Virus record (IMG/VR): IMGVR_UViG_3300046370_000366
Location: 1 to 22,809 of that record
Origin: a virus
Strand: one strand, 5' to 3'
DNA: 22,809 nt
The position numbers and the translations under genes are program-made. Under the pieces are notes generated by a model that saw nothing but the letters and a program-made list of their open reading frames with translations, did not search any database and was not told the DNA's origin. Positions 1 through 7,058 of the stretch are shown here, in pieces. Within the stretch, counting starts at the first letter, position 1; the number at the start of each line of letters is the position of its first letter.

Positions 1-26
1 ATGGAAAAATTACTATTAATTGCCAT
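1..26 (-). CDS. 5' end of probable major capsid protein gene (partial)
   Basis: An ATG on the minus strand at 26 opens a frame that starts MAINSNFS and leaves the window after eight codons. It is the next gene after the scaffold gene in the same direction, about 100 bases downstream of its stop. In tailed phages the major capsid gene usually follows portal and scaffold, so that identity is inferred from position only. The upstream leader is A/T rich with no clear Shine-Dalgarno site, like other head genes here. The 27-129 spacer shows no gene I can support. Confidence 0.4.
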
Positions 27-129
27 GTCTTTATAAAAGTTAAATTAAATGTTGGATTATATTTAGCTTTTGGGTCGCTATGACCAGAACATGACAATTA
101 AGGTTTTGCCTAACCATAATAAGATGGAT

Positions 130-873
130 TTACGCTTGTTCAGCCCAACCGCCTGCGGCTCTAGAAGCACCGAATAGCTCCTCAGCCTTAGCACGATCTG
201 CTGGATTAGTCGAGCGTACAAGTCTTTGAAACTCTGCTCGGCTAGGTCTTTCACTAGCTGGAGTACCACCAGTTGCTCCGCCAGCGCCCACTTTCTTGGG
301 CTTTGCAAATTGTTTAGCAAACTCTACGAGAGAGTTTCCTACCGATTTTCTATTGCCTTGAGCATCTAAATCAGGTACACCACCTTTGGTGGCATAAAAC
401 TGACCGTTGCTCTCCTCAATTTCATACTCGTTGTAGAACAGTTGTTCTATGTAATCTTTTCTGAGCGTCAGCTCGTTGTCTTGCTCTAAAGCGCTAAAAG
501 CAGAATTAAACTCAGAGCCTATGCGGCTCTCCATTTGATTCAGTGCTAATTGCTCTTTGGCTGCCTCTGCTTGTTCTTGGTATTGTTGCAACAATTCTCG
601 CAACTTGTCTGCTTCGCCTTTATCCTCTTGCACAGGTTGCATTTTATTTGACAATAAAGAGAACGCATCATCGAGAGTATTGACATTATCACCTAATATT
701 TCAGAGAATTTATTTATCATGTCACGTTCGACTTTGCCCTTACCTTCGTTGTAAGCGCCCCTAAAGAACTTGTCTTTATCGAACTCTGGTTGCTGTGTTT
801 GTACGTTTTGAGAAGTTGTCTCTTCTGTTGTTGACTCAGGAGCGTCAACGGACTCTATGTTTTCTTCACTCAT
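130..873 (-). CDS. capsid scaffold / head assembly protein
   Basis: A 247-aa protein with the composition of a phage scaffold. It has an acidic Ser/Thr/Glu/Gln-rich N-terminus (residues 1-30). A strongly helical, coiled-coil-like Glu/Gln/Lys/Leu stretch follows at about 85-120, where LRELLQQYQEQAEAAKEQ is typical. The tail is low-complexity Gly/Ala and then basic (about 195-247). Scaffolds line the inside of the growing procapsid and are lost before packaging; a basic C-terminus commonly contacts the capsid shell. It lies 16 bases after the portal gene and just before a probable capsid gene, the classic portal-scaffold-capsid order. No protease motif is visible, so it is not an obvious protease-scaffold fusion. 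The assignment comes from composition plus position, not from a conserved catalytic motif. Confidence 0.7.
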   Translation of the reverse strand: MSEENIESVDAPESTTEETTSQNVQTQQPEFDKDKFFRGAYNEGKGKVERDMINKFSEILGDNVNTLDDAFSLLSNKMQPVQEDKGEADKLRELLQQYQEQAEAAKEQLALNQMESRIGSEFNSAFSALEQDNELTLRKDYIEQLFYNEYEIEESNGQFYATKGGVPDLDAQGNRKSVGNSLVEFAKQFAKPKKVGAGGATGGTPASERPSRAEFQRLVRSTNPADRAKAEELFGASRAAGGWAEQA

Positions 874-889
874 AATGGTTATAAGTTAG

Positions 890-2449
890 TTACTGCTCGC
901 TATTTAAATCAATACCAAGTTCTGCTTGGCGTTGAAGCTCTTCCTGTGGTAATATATCAATAAGATTTTTAAGATCACCACTTGTTCTAGGAATACCAAA
1001 CTCATCGAAATGATCCATCACAAGTTGTATGTCTTCTTGTGGCATAGAACGCTTTCTCATGTATTCGCCAGTAAGTTTCTTGAGTAGTGGTAAAGGCAAT
1101 ACGTGATACTGCATACCCTGTGTAATATCTGAAAATATCTCTGCGGCGCTAGACAAGTCGTAGTGTTTTGAGTAGGTAACGTTATAATCCATGGGGTCTT
1201 CGTCACGAACTTTAGCCATTCTTTTGAGGACTTGCATCTCTACCATTTCCATGTCCATAGCCGTAGAGGCTAATAGTCCTTGTTCATCTACGTTATCGAA
1301 TCGCTTAGATGATCCTGATACGTTGCTCTTAACAATGGACTTGTCTCTGACTTGAGCCATTAAGAATATCAAGGACATTAAATCGCCAAAAATAACATCT
1401 CTAAGGTGTTGAAGTCCCTGCATATCTGCTTGATACAACATATTGTTTGGTATTTGTTGGTCATCAGGAATGATGATTGCCATACCTACACCCTCTTTGA
1501 TGGTGCGTGAATCGTATTGATCGTCATCAGCGACCCCTGCTAGAGACCGAACTATGGAGTCTGTAAGAACAGGAATAGGGTGACCAAACAGCTCAGAACC
1601 TTTCTTGAGGTCATAAAAGAGTTCTGAGGCTGCAAGGTACATTCCTTTCAGAGAATATCTACGAGGCTTGCCAACAATAAACGAGCTGTTAGCATCGGTT
1701 TGACCCTTGAGTAGCGTAGCTGGAACCTCACCAAATGGGTTAGGTATCTCAAGCGTCTTCTTTTTAACACCATTTTCTTCGGTGTACACGCAAATGTATT
1801 CAGGAGTATAAGCAGTCCACTTATGCTTTTTTATGTTTTGTATGTCATAATACATTTGACGAGTTACGAGCAGGGTCAGTACCCCTTGCTTTACTTCGAA
1901 ATTCCATATCTCATGAGGTCTAACTACAAAGTTGTAAGGAACCACGTTACCATTTGTATCAGTAACAGGGTTGCCTTCACCATCCATCATAAGGTCAGTG
2001 ACTACCGCCCCAAAACCTAACACCTCTTTTACAAATAAAACCTTGTCTCTATAGAACTCAGTAATGGAACACCCTGCATCATCAAAGTTGGACTCTTTGT
2101 ACATCCAAAAGTCTTTGTTTTGAGGGTAGCTTCTGTTGACGTTGTTTTCGTCATATATCCTTTGTTGAGCAGAGAAGAACTTCTGCTCTAAGGGAAACAG
2201 TTTCATACGAGCAAGTCTTTCCCTGTATTCATCGTCACTCTCAATCGTAGACTGAGCTATGATGTACGACTTGTCGGAAAATACGGTACTGGATATAGCT
2301 GTGTATTCATCGTACTCTGCCTGAAACCAACTATTCATAATTTTAGCCCTGTCCAACACCACACTATAGTATGGGTGACGGCTTTCTTTCATTACGATGT
2401 CTTCAACGACATCCTTTGGTACAGAGTAGAGTTTAGATGAATCAATCAT
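890..2449 (-). CDS. portal (head-tail connector) protein
   Basis: A 519-aa protein of normal portal length, lying downstream of the terminase genes and directly upstream of the scaffold. Portal proteins form the twelve-part ring at one capsid vertex through which the terminase pumps DNA. Features that fit: an N-terminal helical region rich in charged and aromatic residues (1-110), a beta-rich middle with DGEGNPVTDTNGNVVP-type turns (about 155-175), a long helical region (about 270-420) with a segment rich in Met and Leu near the loop that would line the channel, and a Gln/Glu-rich acidic C-terminus. It starts ATG-ATT-GAT with an A/T-only leader. Its start is 2 bases from the stop of the preceding gene, so the two are co-translated. 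Family recognition is by overall character and context; no short diagnostic motif defines portals. Confidence 0.72.
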   Translation of the reverse strand: MIDSSKLYSVPKDVVEDIVMKESRHPYYSVVLDRAKIMNSWFQAEYDEYTAISSTVFSDKSYIIAQSTIESDDEYRERLARMKLFPLEQKFFSAQQRIYDENNVNRSYPQNKDFWMYKESNFDDAGCSITEFYRDKVLFVKEVLGFGAVVTDLMMDGEGNPVTDTNGNVVPYNFVVRPHEIWNFEVKQGVLTLLVTRQMYYDIQNIKKHKWTAYTPEYICVYTEENGVKKKTLEIPNPFGEVPATLLKGQTDANSSFIVGKPRRYSLKGMYLAASELFYDLKKGSELFGHPIPVLTDSIVRSLAGVADDDQYDSRTIKEGVGMAIIIPDDQQIPNNMLYQADMQGLQHLRDVIFGDLMSLIFLMAQVRDKSIVKSNVSGSSKRFDNVDEQGLLASTAMDMEMVEMQVLKRMAKVRDEDPMDYNVTYSKHYDLSSAAEIFSDITQGMQYHVLPLPLLKKLTGEYMRKRSMPQEDIQLVMDHFDEFGIPRTSGDLKNLIDILPQEELQRQAELGIDLNSEQ

Positions 2450-2451
2450 AA

Positions 2452-2727
2452 TTATTTCATTAAGTCCATTAACAGATTAACTAACGTTCCTGAACCTAAT
2501 CCAGCTCCAGTAGCCCACGCAATTATTTTTTGCTTGAACTTTACAAGTTCTTCAATTTGCTTCTCGTTATTCTCGACTTTAAATACGAGACCTTCCTTAT
2601 TGAACTCGTTACCTAACAGTGCTTCTTTCATATCTTGAATGTCTTTGGTTATTAACTCAATGACAGAATGTAACTGTTTTACTTCAAATTTTAAATCTTT
2701 ATTGAGCTGTTCCTGTGAAATTGCCAT
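2452..2727 (-). CDS. small coiled-coil protein with C-terminal membrane-like segment (XhlA/holin-accessory-like)
   Basis: A 91-aa protein. I use the ATG at 2727 (MAISQEQLNKD), 7 bases after the previous stop, rather than the longer frame that would run through the upstream gene. Residues 5-65 form an amphipathic, coiled-coil-like helix with a central LLGNEFNKEGLVFKVENNE segment. Residues 66-91 (KIIAWATGAGLGSGTLVNLLMDL) are hydrophobic and Gly-rich like a single membrane span. This helix, 'GN..~GL' turn, helix, membrane-span layout resembles XhlA/hemolysin-type accessory lysis proteins. That is a resemblance only, and its place between terminase and portal is not a typical lysis position. It could instead be a head-associated or membrane-tethering protein. 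Confidence 0.5.
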   Translation of the reverse strand: MAISQEQLNKDLKFEVKQLHSVIELITKDIQDMKEALLGNEFNKEGLVFKVENNEKQIEELVKFKQKIIAWATGAGLGSGTLVNLLMDLMK

Positions 2728-2734
2728 TATTTGA

Positions 2735-3010
2735 TTACCACTTTTTACACGACCAATAACGTGCGCTAAATTTATCTTTTGCTGTAGAGCAACGATGTCT
2801 AGCTCTGAACGACTTCCTGCGAGCAGGTTCGTTCTTACGTATGGGCATATTAGGGTCACCGTAATGGACAATTTTTACTTTGTCGCCTTTCTTGGCTAAA
2901 ACTACAAACTTTTTGTCATCTCTCCAACTGTTGCGAGGTTTGTTGAAGCCAGCAAAGGTATTACCCCTATATTTAATACGACCACTGCTAAGTCTAGTTA
3001 CTCCTTTCAT
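2735..3010 (-). CDS. small basic phage protein of the 'GDPNM..KK/ARRKSFRARH' type
   Basis: A 91-aa Lys/Arg-rich protein. I choose the ATG at 3010 (MKGVTRLSSGRIKYRG). The frame is open upstream to a TTG at 3052, but that would add 14 unremarkable residues. The C-terminal half carries a pattern I recognise from many marine phage genomes: GDKVKIVHYGDPNMPIRKNE, then ARRKSFRARHRC and a final ARYWSCKKW. Two Cys and one His in that tail (HRC...WSC) could bind metal, but this is unproven. These proteins usually sit near terminase and portal, as here; no function is established that I know of. The reading frame ends 7 bases before the next gene in the same operon. Confidence 0.6.
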   Translation of the reverse strand: MKGVTRLSSGRIKYRGNTFAGFNKPRNSWRDDKKFVVLAKKGDKVKIVHYGDPNMPIRKNEPARRKSFRARHRCSTAKDKFSARYWSCKKW

Positions 3011-3097
3011 GGCGACAAAATACTTACTATTTATGTTTTGATTCAATACCAAATTAAAGTATTGATTTGCAGCGATATTTTCTTTTATTTTTAACCT

Positions 3098-3481
3098 ATG
3101 GCAAACGAACCAGCAAAACCAGCACTATACAGTCGAGTCAAGGCTGCAGCTAAACGAAAGTTTAAGATATTCCCTAGCGCATACGCTTCTGCGTGGATTG
3201 TAAAGGAATATAAGAAAAGGGGCGGAACGTATAAGGGTAAAAAGTCTGGTAAGACAGGTGTAGCTCGATGGATGAAAGAAAAATGGACTACTCAAGATGG
3301 TTCACCTTGTGGATCAGCTAAGTTCAAGGGCGTAAAAAAATGCAGACCCACTGTGCGTGTTTCATCCAAAACGCCTGTCACTTGGAAAGAACTCAAGGCA
3401 AAAGGCAAGGCTTCTGAGGCTGTACGTGAGAAAAAACGTGTAGGAATGGGTAAACGCACTAAATCCATAAAAAGAGACTAG
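3098..3481 (+). CDS. inverted small basic protein (PSAYAS..VKEYKKRGG family), function unknown
   Basis: A 127-aa, very basic protein on the plus strand inside an otherwise minus-strand head operon. The N-terminal part reads KPALYSRVKAAAKRKF then FPSAYASAWIVKEYKKRGG. A YKGKKS segment, a KEKWTTQDGSPCG segment and a Lys/Arg-rich tail follow. I recognise this pattern from marine phage and large algal-virus genomes as a conserved family of unknown function (possibly the one called DUF5872, from memory only). The basic charge suggests nucleic-acid binding. It has its own short leader (3053-3097) and runs tail-to-tail into the terminase nuclease gene: the two stop codons share the four bases CTAG at 3478-3481. 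The inversion suggests separate regulation or a moron-type insertion. Confidence 0.65.
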   Translation: MANEPAKPALYSRVKAAAKRKFKIFPSAYASAWIVKEYKKRGGTYKGKKSGKTGVARWMKEKWTTQDGSPCGSAKFKGVKKCRPTVRVSSKTPVTWKELKAKGKASEAVREKKRVGMGKRTKSIKRD

Positions 3482-4263
3482 CGCAGCACGTACATTGGAG
3501 CGTTACTACCCTTCTCATTACGCCAAATAGCATAATCTGTCGCATCCGACATATGTCCCCTGTCCCCATTATCTATTTTTAGCCCTTTATCATTGACAAT
3601 AGAGTACATATAGTCTTTTATGACGTGATCGCACCTTGTATTGATTAGTAACCTTCGCTCTCCATTGATTCCAGCGTAAATTACGTTGTTTACCTTGTCC
3701 ACACGCACTTTTCTTCGTGGATTTTGGATGTCTAACTCGTTTTTATACGAAATTTGGTGTTCATCAAACACTTCTCGCACGTAATCCCAGTCATTTTTAC
3801 CTACACGACCATAATTACCACTTTTTTGGTTAGAAGTGTTGTCTCCAGACAATAAAACCTTCGAGATGCCCCATTTTTTCAGTAATTCTACCGCTTTTAG
3901 GGCTTGCTCAGTGGTCAAAGCCTCTTTGGAGAAGATTTCGTCAAAGACAACATACTGCCTAAGCCCATTACGAGCCTTTTTAACTTGGAGCAAAGCCCAA
4001 CAATGAGGAGACCTGTTGAAATCAGCACAAAGCCAAACAGGACTACCATTATCGTAGTCGAGAGCCGTAAGATTGCCATCAGGGTAGTGATTATAGCCGT
4101 CAAAGTGCTTGTAAGCCTTTCTCGTTGGGTCATCTGTTTCCTCGCTCATTTCGTACCCCAATTTATACGACAGAAAGTCCATCGCCTCTTCTTGGAGTAG
4201 CCGTTGTTTACTGTGATTGGTTTCCCACAAGGGAATATCCCAAGTCTTGTCAGGTTCTCTCAT
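3478..4263 (-). CDS. terL: terminase large subunit, C-terminal nuclease part (split gene)
   Basis: A 261-aa protein equal to the C-terminal half of a large terminase. The N-terminus (TWDIPLWETNHSKQRLLQEE) matches the linker usually found after the ATPase core ('...PLWP..~s...l'). The RNase-H-like nuclease follows: LCADFNRSPH with Asp81 as first metal ligand, LLSGDNTSN with Asp141, and GHMSDATDYAIW with Asp240/Asp243. These are the three acidic positions expected in terminase nucleases, which cut the phage DNA concatemer. No Walker motifs are present; they are in the separate gene at 4586-5446. Its ATG overlaps the stop of the intervening resolvase-like gene by four bases (ATGA at 4260-4263), so translation is probably coupled. 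The nuclease looks intact, so this is not an obvious pseudogene. Confidence 0.85.
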   Translation of the reverse strand: MREPDKTWDIPLWETNHSKQRLLQEEAMDFLSYKLGYEMSEETDDPTRKAYKHFDGYNHYPDGNLTALDYDNGSPVWLCADFNRSPHCWALLQVKKARNGLRQYVVFDEIFSKEALTTEQALKAVELLKKWGISKVLLSGDNTSNQKSGNYGRVGKNDWDYVREVFDEHQISYKNELDIQNPRRKVRVDKVNNVIYAGINGERRLLINTRCDHVIKDYMYSIVNDKGLKIDNGDRGHMSDATDYAIWRNEKGSNAPMYVLR

Positions 4264-4604
4264 ATAGAAAGTATAGATTTAAACGCACTATCAGAATCAA
4301 CAAAAAAGATGGGGACACCCATTTCGGCACCCTCCTCTACTATATGTAATGCACCTGATCGGTGCTCGTGTAATGTTTTAAGGTCGTAAGTGAGTATGCC
4401 CCATCCATTTTTAATGCAATTATCGAATAAAGAATTAAACTTCTTAGAAGAGACTCCTTTATGGACTATTTCCCAATGTTGTTTTACGACTTTAGCTTCA
4501 AGCATACGTACAAAAGAGTTAATCTTGTTTTTAACTGAGTTTATTTGTTTCTGGTCAACATCTGTTGTAAATCTAGCGTATATAACTACTTTAGGTTGTT
4601 CCAT
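4260..4604 (-). CDS. serine-resolvase-like small protein inserted between the two terminase halves
   Basis: A 114-aa protein resembling only the N-terminal catalytic domain of serine recombinases/resolvases. It has VVIYARFTTDVDQ (residues 6-18) in place of the usual YxRxSTxxQ, a KGVSSKKFNSLFDN segment (49-62) like the 'GxSG...RP.~~~' region, WGILTYDLKTLHEHRSGAL (68-86) like '~vvv~~ldRl~R', and EMGVPIFFVDSDSA (94-107) like the 'GV.~~s' strand. The nucleophilic Ser position is Thr13, and the DNA-binding/zinc part is missing, so it is probably not a working recombinase. It overlaps the ATPase gene by 19 bases and the nuclease gene by 4. A decayed mobile element, a repurposed structural linker or a terminase partner are all possible. 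Confidence 0.6.
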   Translation of the reverse strand: MEQPKVVIYARFTTDVDQKQINSVKNKINSFVRMLEAKVVKQHWEIVHKGVSSKKFNSLFDNCIKNGWGILTYDLKTLHEHRSGALHIVEEGAEMGVPIFFVDSDSAFKSILSI

Positions 4605-5446
4605 TCTTCTACTTTGTAGCCTGTCTTATCTTCCTTTACCGATATTTGTAGTACGTTAAAGATGCCCGACTTCATGAGCCGACTATTAGCATCATTTGGA
4701 TGATAAGGCGTACAAACGCTTAAAACAATACCTTTATCGTGAACACGCTTGATCCATGTATTAGACACCTTGTTCCAAACGGTTTCCCTACGAGCAGTAG
4801 ATATTCTGTCCTCGTCATTGCACACATCATCAAGAATCAAGACACCAGCTCGTTGTCCTGTGGTTTGGGTCAGCACTGCATACGCCTCATAAGTGGGGTT
4901 ACCAGTACGGTTACGACTTTTTACAATTATGCGTTGGGTCGAGCCTGTATCGGTGCGGTCAAACTCAACAGGATTGAAGTTATGTTCCCTACACCAGTAT
5001 CGGTACATATCACTCATGAACAGCGCACGCAAAGACAATATTCTTTTAGTTGAAATACCACCGTCAGCAGATACAATCAAGGTTTCTAGCTCGTGCTTTC
5101 TCGTGGTCATATACGCACTCAGACCAATAGGCACTTGCTGAGACTTACCAGTGTTATAGGGCGCACGAATCAAGCCATTCAAACGAGCGTTCTTAGACAA
5201 GGCTTCTTGCTCCCAATCGTAAATGCCTTGCTGCATTGTTAAATGAATCTGAGCTTGCGTTACTTTTCTACCATCTTGATCGGCTAAACAATTCTCAATA
5301 AATGAGTTCCTAAGTTCCAACGAATCAGGCGGTGGTTCGTGTCCAACCACATTAACCAATAAATCAGACCAATTACTTTTTTGGGGCATACGCTCGCTTA
5401 CATAGGGTGCATTGCGACTTACACTCCCTGTTACCAGAGATGACAC
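4586..5446 (-). CDS. terL: terminase large subunit, N-terminal ATPase part (split gene)
   Basis: A 286-aa protein equal to the ATPase half of a large terminase, the motor that pumps DNA into the head. It has the Walker A-type APYNTGKS (residues 95-102), an adenine-contact/QxxI-like QAQIHLTMQQGIYDW region (65-79), Walker B VLILDD followed by acidic residues (202-212), and the coupling motif SVCTPYHPNDANSRL (243-257). The protein stops 29 residues after that motif, just where one-piece terminases enter the linker to the nuclease. The nuclease is encoded at 3478-4263. The start at 5446 is GTG; an ATG at 5389 (MPQKSNW) is an equally acceptable start and would shorten the protein by 19 residues. 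The 5447-5499 spacer shows nothing further. Confidence 0.85.
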   Translation of the reverse strand: MSSLVTGSVSRNAPYVSERMPQKSNWSDLLVNVVGHEPPPDSLELRNSFIENCLADQDGRKVTQAQIHLTMQQGIYDWEQEALSKNARLNGLIRAPYNTGKSQQVPIGLSAYMTTRKHELETLIVSADGGISTKRILSLRALFMSDMYRYWCREHNFNPVEFDRTDTGSTQRIIVKSRNRTGNPTYEAYAVLTQTTGQRAGVLILDDVCNDEDRISTARRETVWNKVSNTWIKRVHDKGIVLSVCTPYHPNDANSRLMKSGIFNVLQISVKEDKTGYKVEEWNNLK

Positions 5447-5499
5447 CTAAACACTTAAAACGTTCCTTCTTTCGCCAAAGCCTAGAAAAGAAGTTCAGG

Positions 5500-6006
5500 T
5501 TAAACTTTATAGGCATATGCCTCCTCCTTGAGTTCCATCAAGTCCTCCTTCGGTATATACACGAAAATGTCCTTCCTATTGTTCCTGCCCATTAGCGTGT
5601 AAGAAATGTTACTGAACCCATATTTCTTGTGGAGGCTGTTACCTCGTAACACGCCTTTCTTATTGTTTATCTTGGGAATCATCTTTTTCTGCACGTACTT
5701 ATACAACGCCTTATTGTCCACGACTATAAACTCCCCCTGAAACTGAAAGGCTATCTTGTCCGCACCAGTGGGGCTACACCACCCATTTTTACCTTGCACG
5801 TTCCTGAACTCCACCAGGATATACCCCTTACTGTGGCACGCCTTAATACCCTTAACGTCATAGGTCACATCTCCGATACGAGCGTCAATGTGATTGTAGT
5901 CATCTTTCTGGGTACCCTTTACCGCACCAGTAATCTTGCAGAATAACTCTTCCGACTTTTGGGCTTCTTTATATTGTCTTTGTTGTATTCCTTTAAATGA
6001 GTTCAT
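5500..6006 (-). CDS. PD-(D/E)XK-like nuclease in packaging operon
   Basis: A 168-aa protein with the layout of a small PD-(D/E)XK-type endonuclease. NHIDARIGD carries Asp41, TYDVKGIK follows with Asp50 and Lys52, and YILVEFRNVQGKNGWCSPTGADKIAF adds Glu66 and the GADKIAF strand. I have seen the pattern 'D-h-x-V-K-G ... V-E ... G..GW ... AD~IAF' in small phage genes near terminases. The D-x-K arrangement suggests metal-dependent DNA cutting, perhaps of branched DNA or host DNA before packaging; this is inference. Its start overlaps the small terminase gene by 14 bases. Two polar halves, no signal peptide and no membrane span point to a cytoplasmic enzyme. Confidence 0.55.
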   Translation of the reverse strand: MNSFKGIQQRQYKEAQKSEELFCKITGAVKGTQKDDYNHIDARIGDVTYDVKGIKACHSKGYILVEFRNVQGKNGWCSPTGADKIAFQFQGEFIVVDNKALYKYVQKKMIPKINNKKGVLRGNSLHKKYGFSNISYTLMGRNNRKDIFVYIPKEDLMELKEEAYAYKV

Positions 6007-6550
6007 AATCTACCTCTATTGCCTCCATTCTTTTTGCAAACTCTCTAAGCTGATCCATGTTCAGGAAGTCTTGTAGAACTTGCAGTGTTTGCTCTCGCAT
6101 CTTGTTTTTATACTCAATAATGATAGTCGGCTCGTTGCTCAGCTCCTTACGAACGTCATGTAGGTCCTTCATGATTTTACTTAGGTCTTTGGGGTGTATA
6201 TCAACAAGATTAGGATGGGTCTCTAGTATGTTTACGACCTTAACTAAAATATACTCAACCTTAGCAGATAGCTTCTCTTTTCTCTCTTCTAGTGAACCCA
6301 CCCTTGACATCAACTGTTTATACGTTGATATACCCTCTAAAATTTCCTCATCATCTATCAAGCCAGTTCTCCCCTTAACTATCATATCTGACTCTTTAAC
6401 TTCTTTTTCTATCTCTTTTCTCTTCCTCTTCCACTTGTAAATGGTTTGTCGCGCTACCCCCCATTTGTCAGCAGCCTGTGTCACCGACCCTAACATGACA
6501 CAATCGTCTAATATTTCTATTTTTTCTTCGTTAGTAAACTCAGGATTCAT
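5993..6550 (-). CDS. terS: terminase small subunit
   Basis: A 185-aa protein starting at the ATG at 6550 (MNPEFTNEEK), chosen because it overlaps the upstream stop as ATGA; a second ATG lies two codons earlier at 6556. The N-terminus holds a helix-turn-helix (VTQAADKWGVARQTIYKWKRKRKE, about residues 24-47) of the type that binds the packaging site. A long charged helical region (about 70-150), expected to build the oligomeric ring, follows, and the C-terminus is acidic. Small terminases recognise phage DNA and pass it to the large subunit. The position directly before the nuclease and split large terminase supports the call. The length is usual for the family. Confidence 0.72.
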   Translation of the reverse strand: MNPEFTNEEKIEILDDCVMLGSVTQAADKWGVARQTIYKWKRKRKEIEKEVKESDMIVKGRTGLIDDEEILEGISTYKQLMSRVGSLEERKEKLSAKVEYILVKVVNILETHPNLVDIHPKDLSKIMKDLHDVRKELSNEPTIIIEYKNKMREQTLQVLQDFLNMDQLREFAKRMEAIEVDYELI

Positions 6551-6720
6551 AACCACCCATTTTTTCGCACAAAGTCCATTATTGACCCTATACGGTTGTA
6601 AATATAGTTAGGAAGCTTATCAGACATACTAGGTATTTTACTCAAACACTCTATCACAGTCTTCATCTCTTCAAGAAGCTGCTCCTTAGACTCAATCTCC
6701 TCTTTTTTATGCCACGACAT
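6547..6720 (-). CDS. 57-aa charged protein, first gene of packaging operon
   Basis: A short frame starting MSWHKKEEIESKEQLLEE at the ATG at 6720 and ending ...DFVRKNGWL at 6547. Its TGA overlaps the small terminase ATG (ATGA at 6547-6550), good evidence that it is translated and coupled. The N-terminal half is a highly charged helix; the second half has KIPSMSDKLPNYIYNRIGS. I do not recognise a family. As the first gene after a promoter candidate, it may be a packaging accessory protein or part of a small-terminase assembly. No membrane span is seen. Confidence 0.55.
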   Translation of the reverse strand: MSWHKKEEIESKEQLLEEMKTVIECLSKIPSMSDKLPNYIYNRIGSIMDFVRKNGWL

Positions 6721-6746
6721 ATTAATTACTCCGTTTACAGTGTTGA

Positions 6747-6779
6747 CAAAACAACGTAAAAAATAAGCACAATTCCAAA
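6747..6779 (-). promoter_or_regulatory. candidate promoter of the packaging/head operon
   Basis: Read on the minus strand, TTTG (6776-6779) is followed after 21 bases by TTGTTTTG (6747-6754). This is one mismatch from the Bacteroidota consensus TTTG-N19-21-TAnnTTTG. It sits 27 bases upstream of the first packaging gene. The rest of the 6721-7052 spacer holds this site, an A/T-rich repeat cluster and a terminator, and no gene I can support. Confidence 0.35.
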
Positions 6780-6940
6780 TAAGTTACACTTTTTTCTGAA
6801 TTTGGTTCTTTTGCGAAGGGGAGGGTATTTAGGGCGTAGGCAAGTATATTTTAATATGTATACCCCTATATAATATAAGAATATAGTTTTATTATATATA
6901 TAAGAATTCAAGAAAAAGATCCATTATAGTTTGCTGCCGA

Positions 6941-7058
6941 ATTATATATTTTAATTATATATTTTAATTATATAGGTTTAAAGTATAGACAAAAAAATAG
7001 CCCTGCATATAATGCAAGGCTATAAGTTTAAAGTATATTTTAATTATATATTTTAATT
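6941..7058. repeat. A/T-rich 14-base tandem repeats flanking a terminator
   Basis: The 14-mer ATTATATATTTTAA occurs twice head-to-tail at 6941-6968, followed by a partial copy. Nearly two further copies in another phase lie at about 7034-7058, running into the stop of the gene at 7053. The flanking sequence GTTTAAAGTATA also occurs on both sides (about 6977 and 7027). The repeats bracket the minus-strand terminator at 6991-7023. They could be a DNA-unwinding or protein-binding region, or simply slippage products. Confidence 0.5.
6991..7023 (-). terminator. intrinsic terminator after the A/T-rich accessory operon
   Basis: On the minus strand an ATAGCC-TTGCAT / ATGCA-GGGCTAT hairpin is followed by seven T residues. 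The stem has 11 base pairs with one internal mismatch, and arms at 6997-7008 and 7012-7023. It lies 30 bases after the stop at 7053, placed to end transcription of the genes at 7053-8433 before the packaging operon. Confidence 0.7.

Noticed and set aside
78-320. An 80-aa minus-strand frame beside the scaffold gene
   Set aside because: It overlaps the scaffold C-terminus in another frame and reads as non-protein-like sequence.
2452-2871. A 139-aa extended version of the coiled-coil gene
   Set aside because: The extra 48 residues cover the 3' end of the conserved basic gene at 2735-3010 in another frame; the ATG at 2727 just after that gene is more natural.
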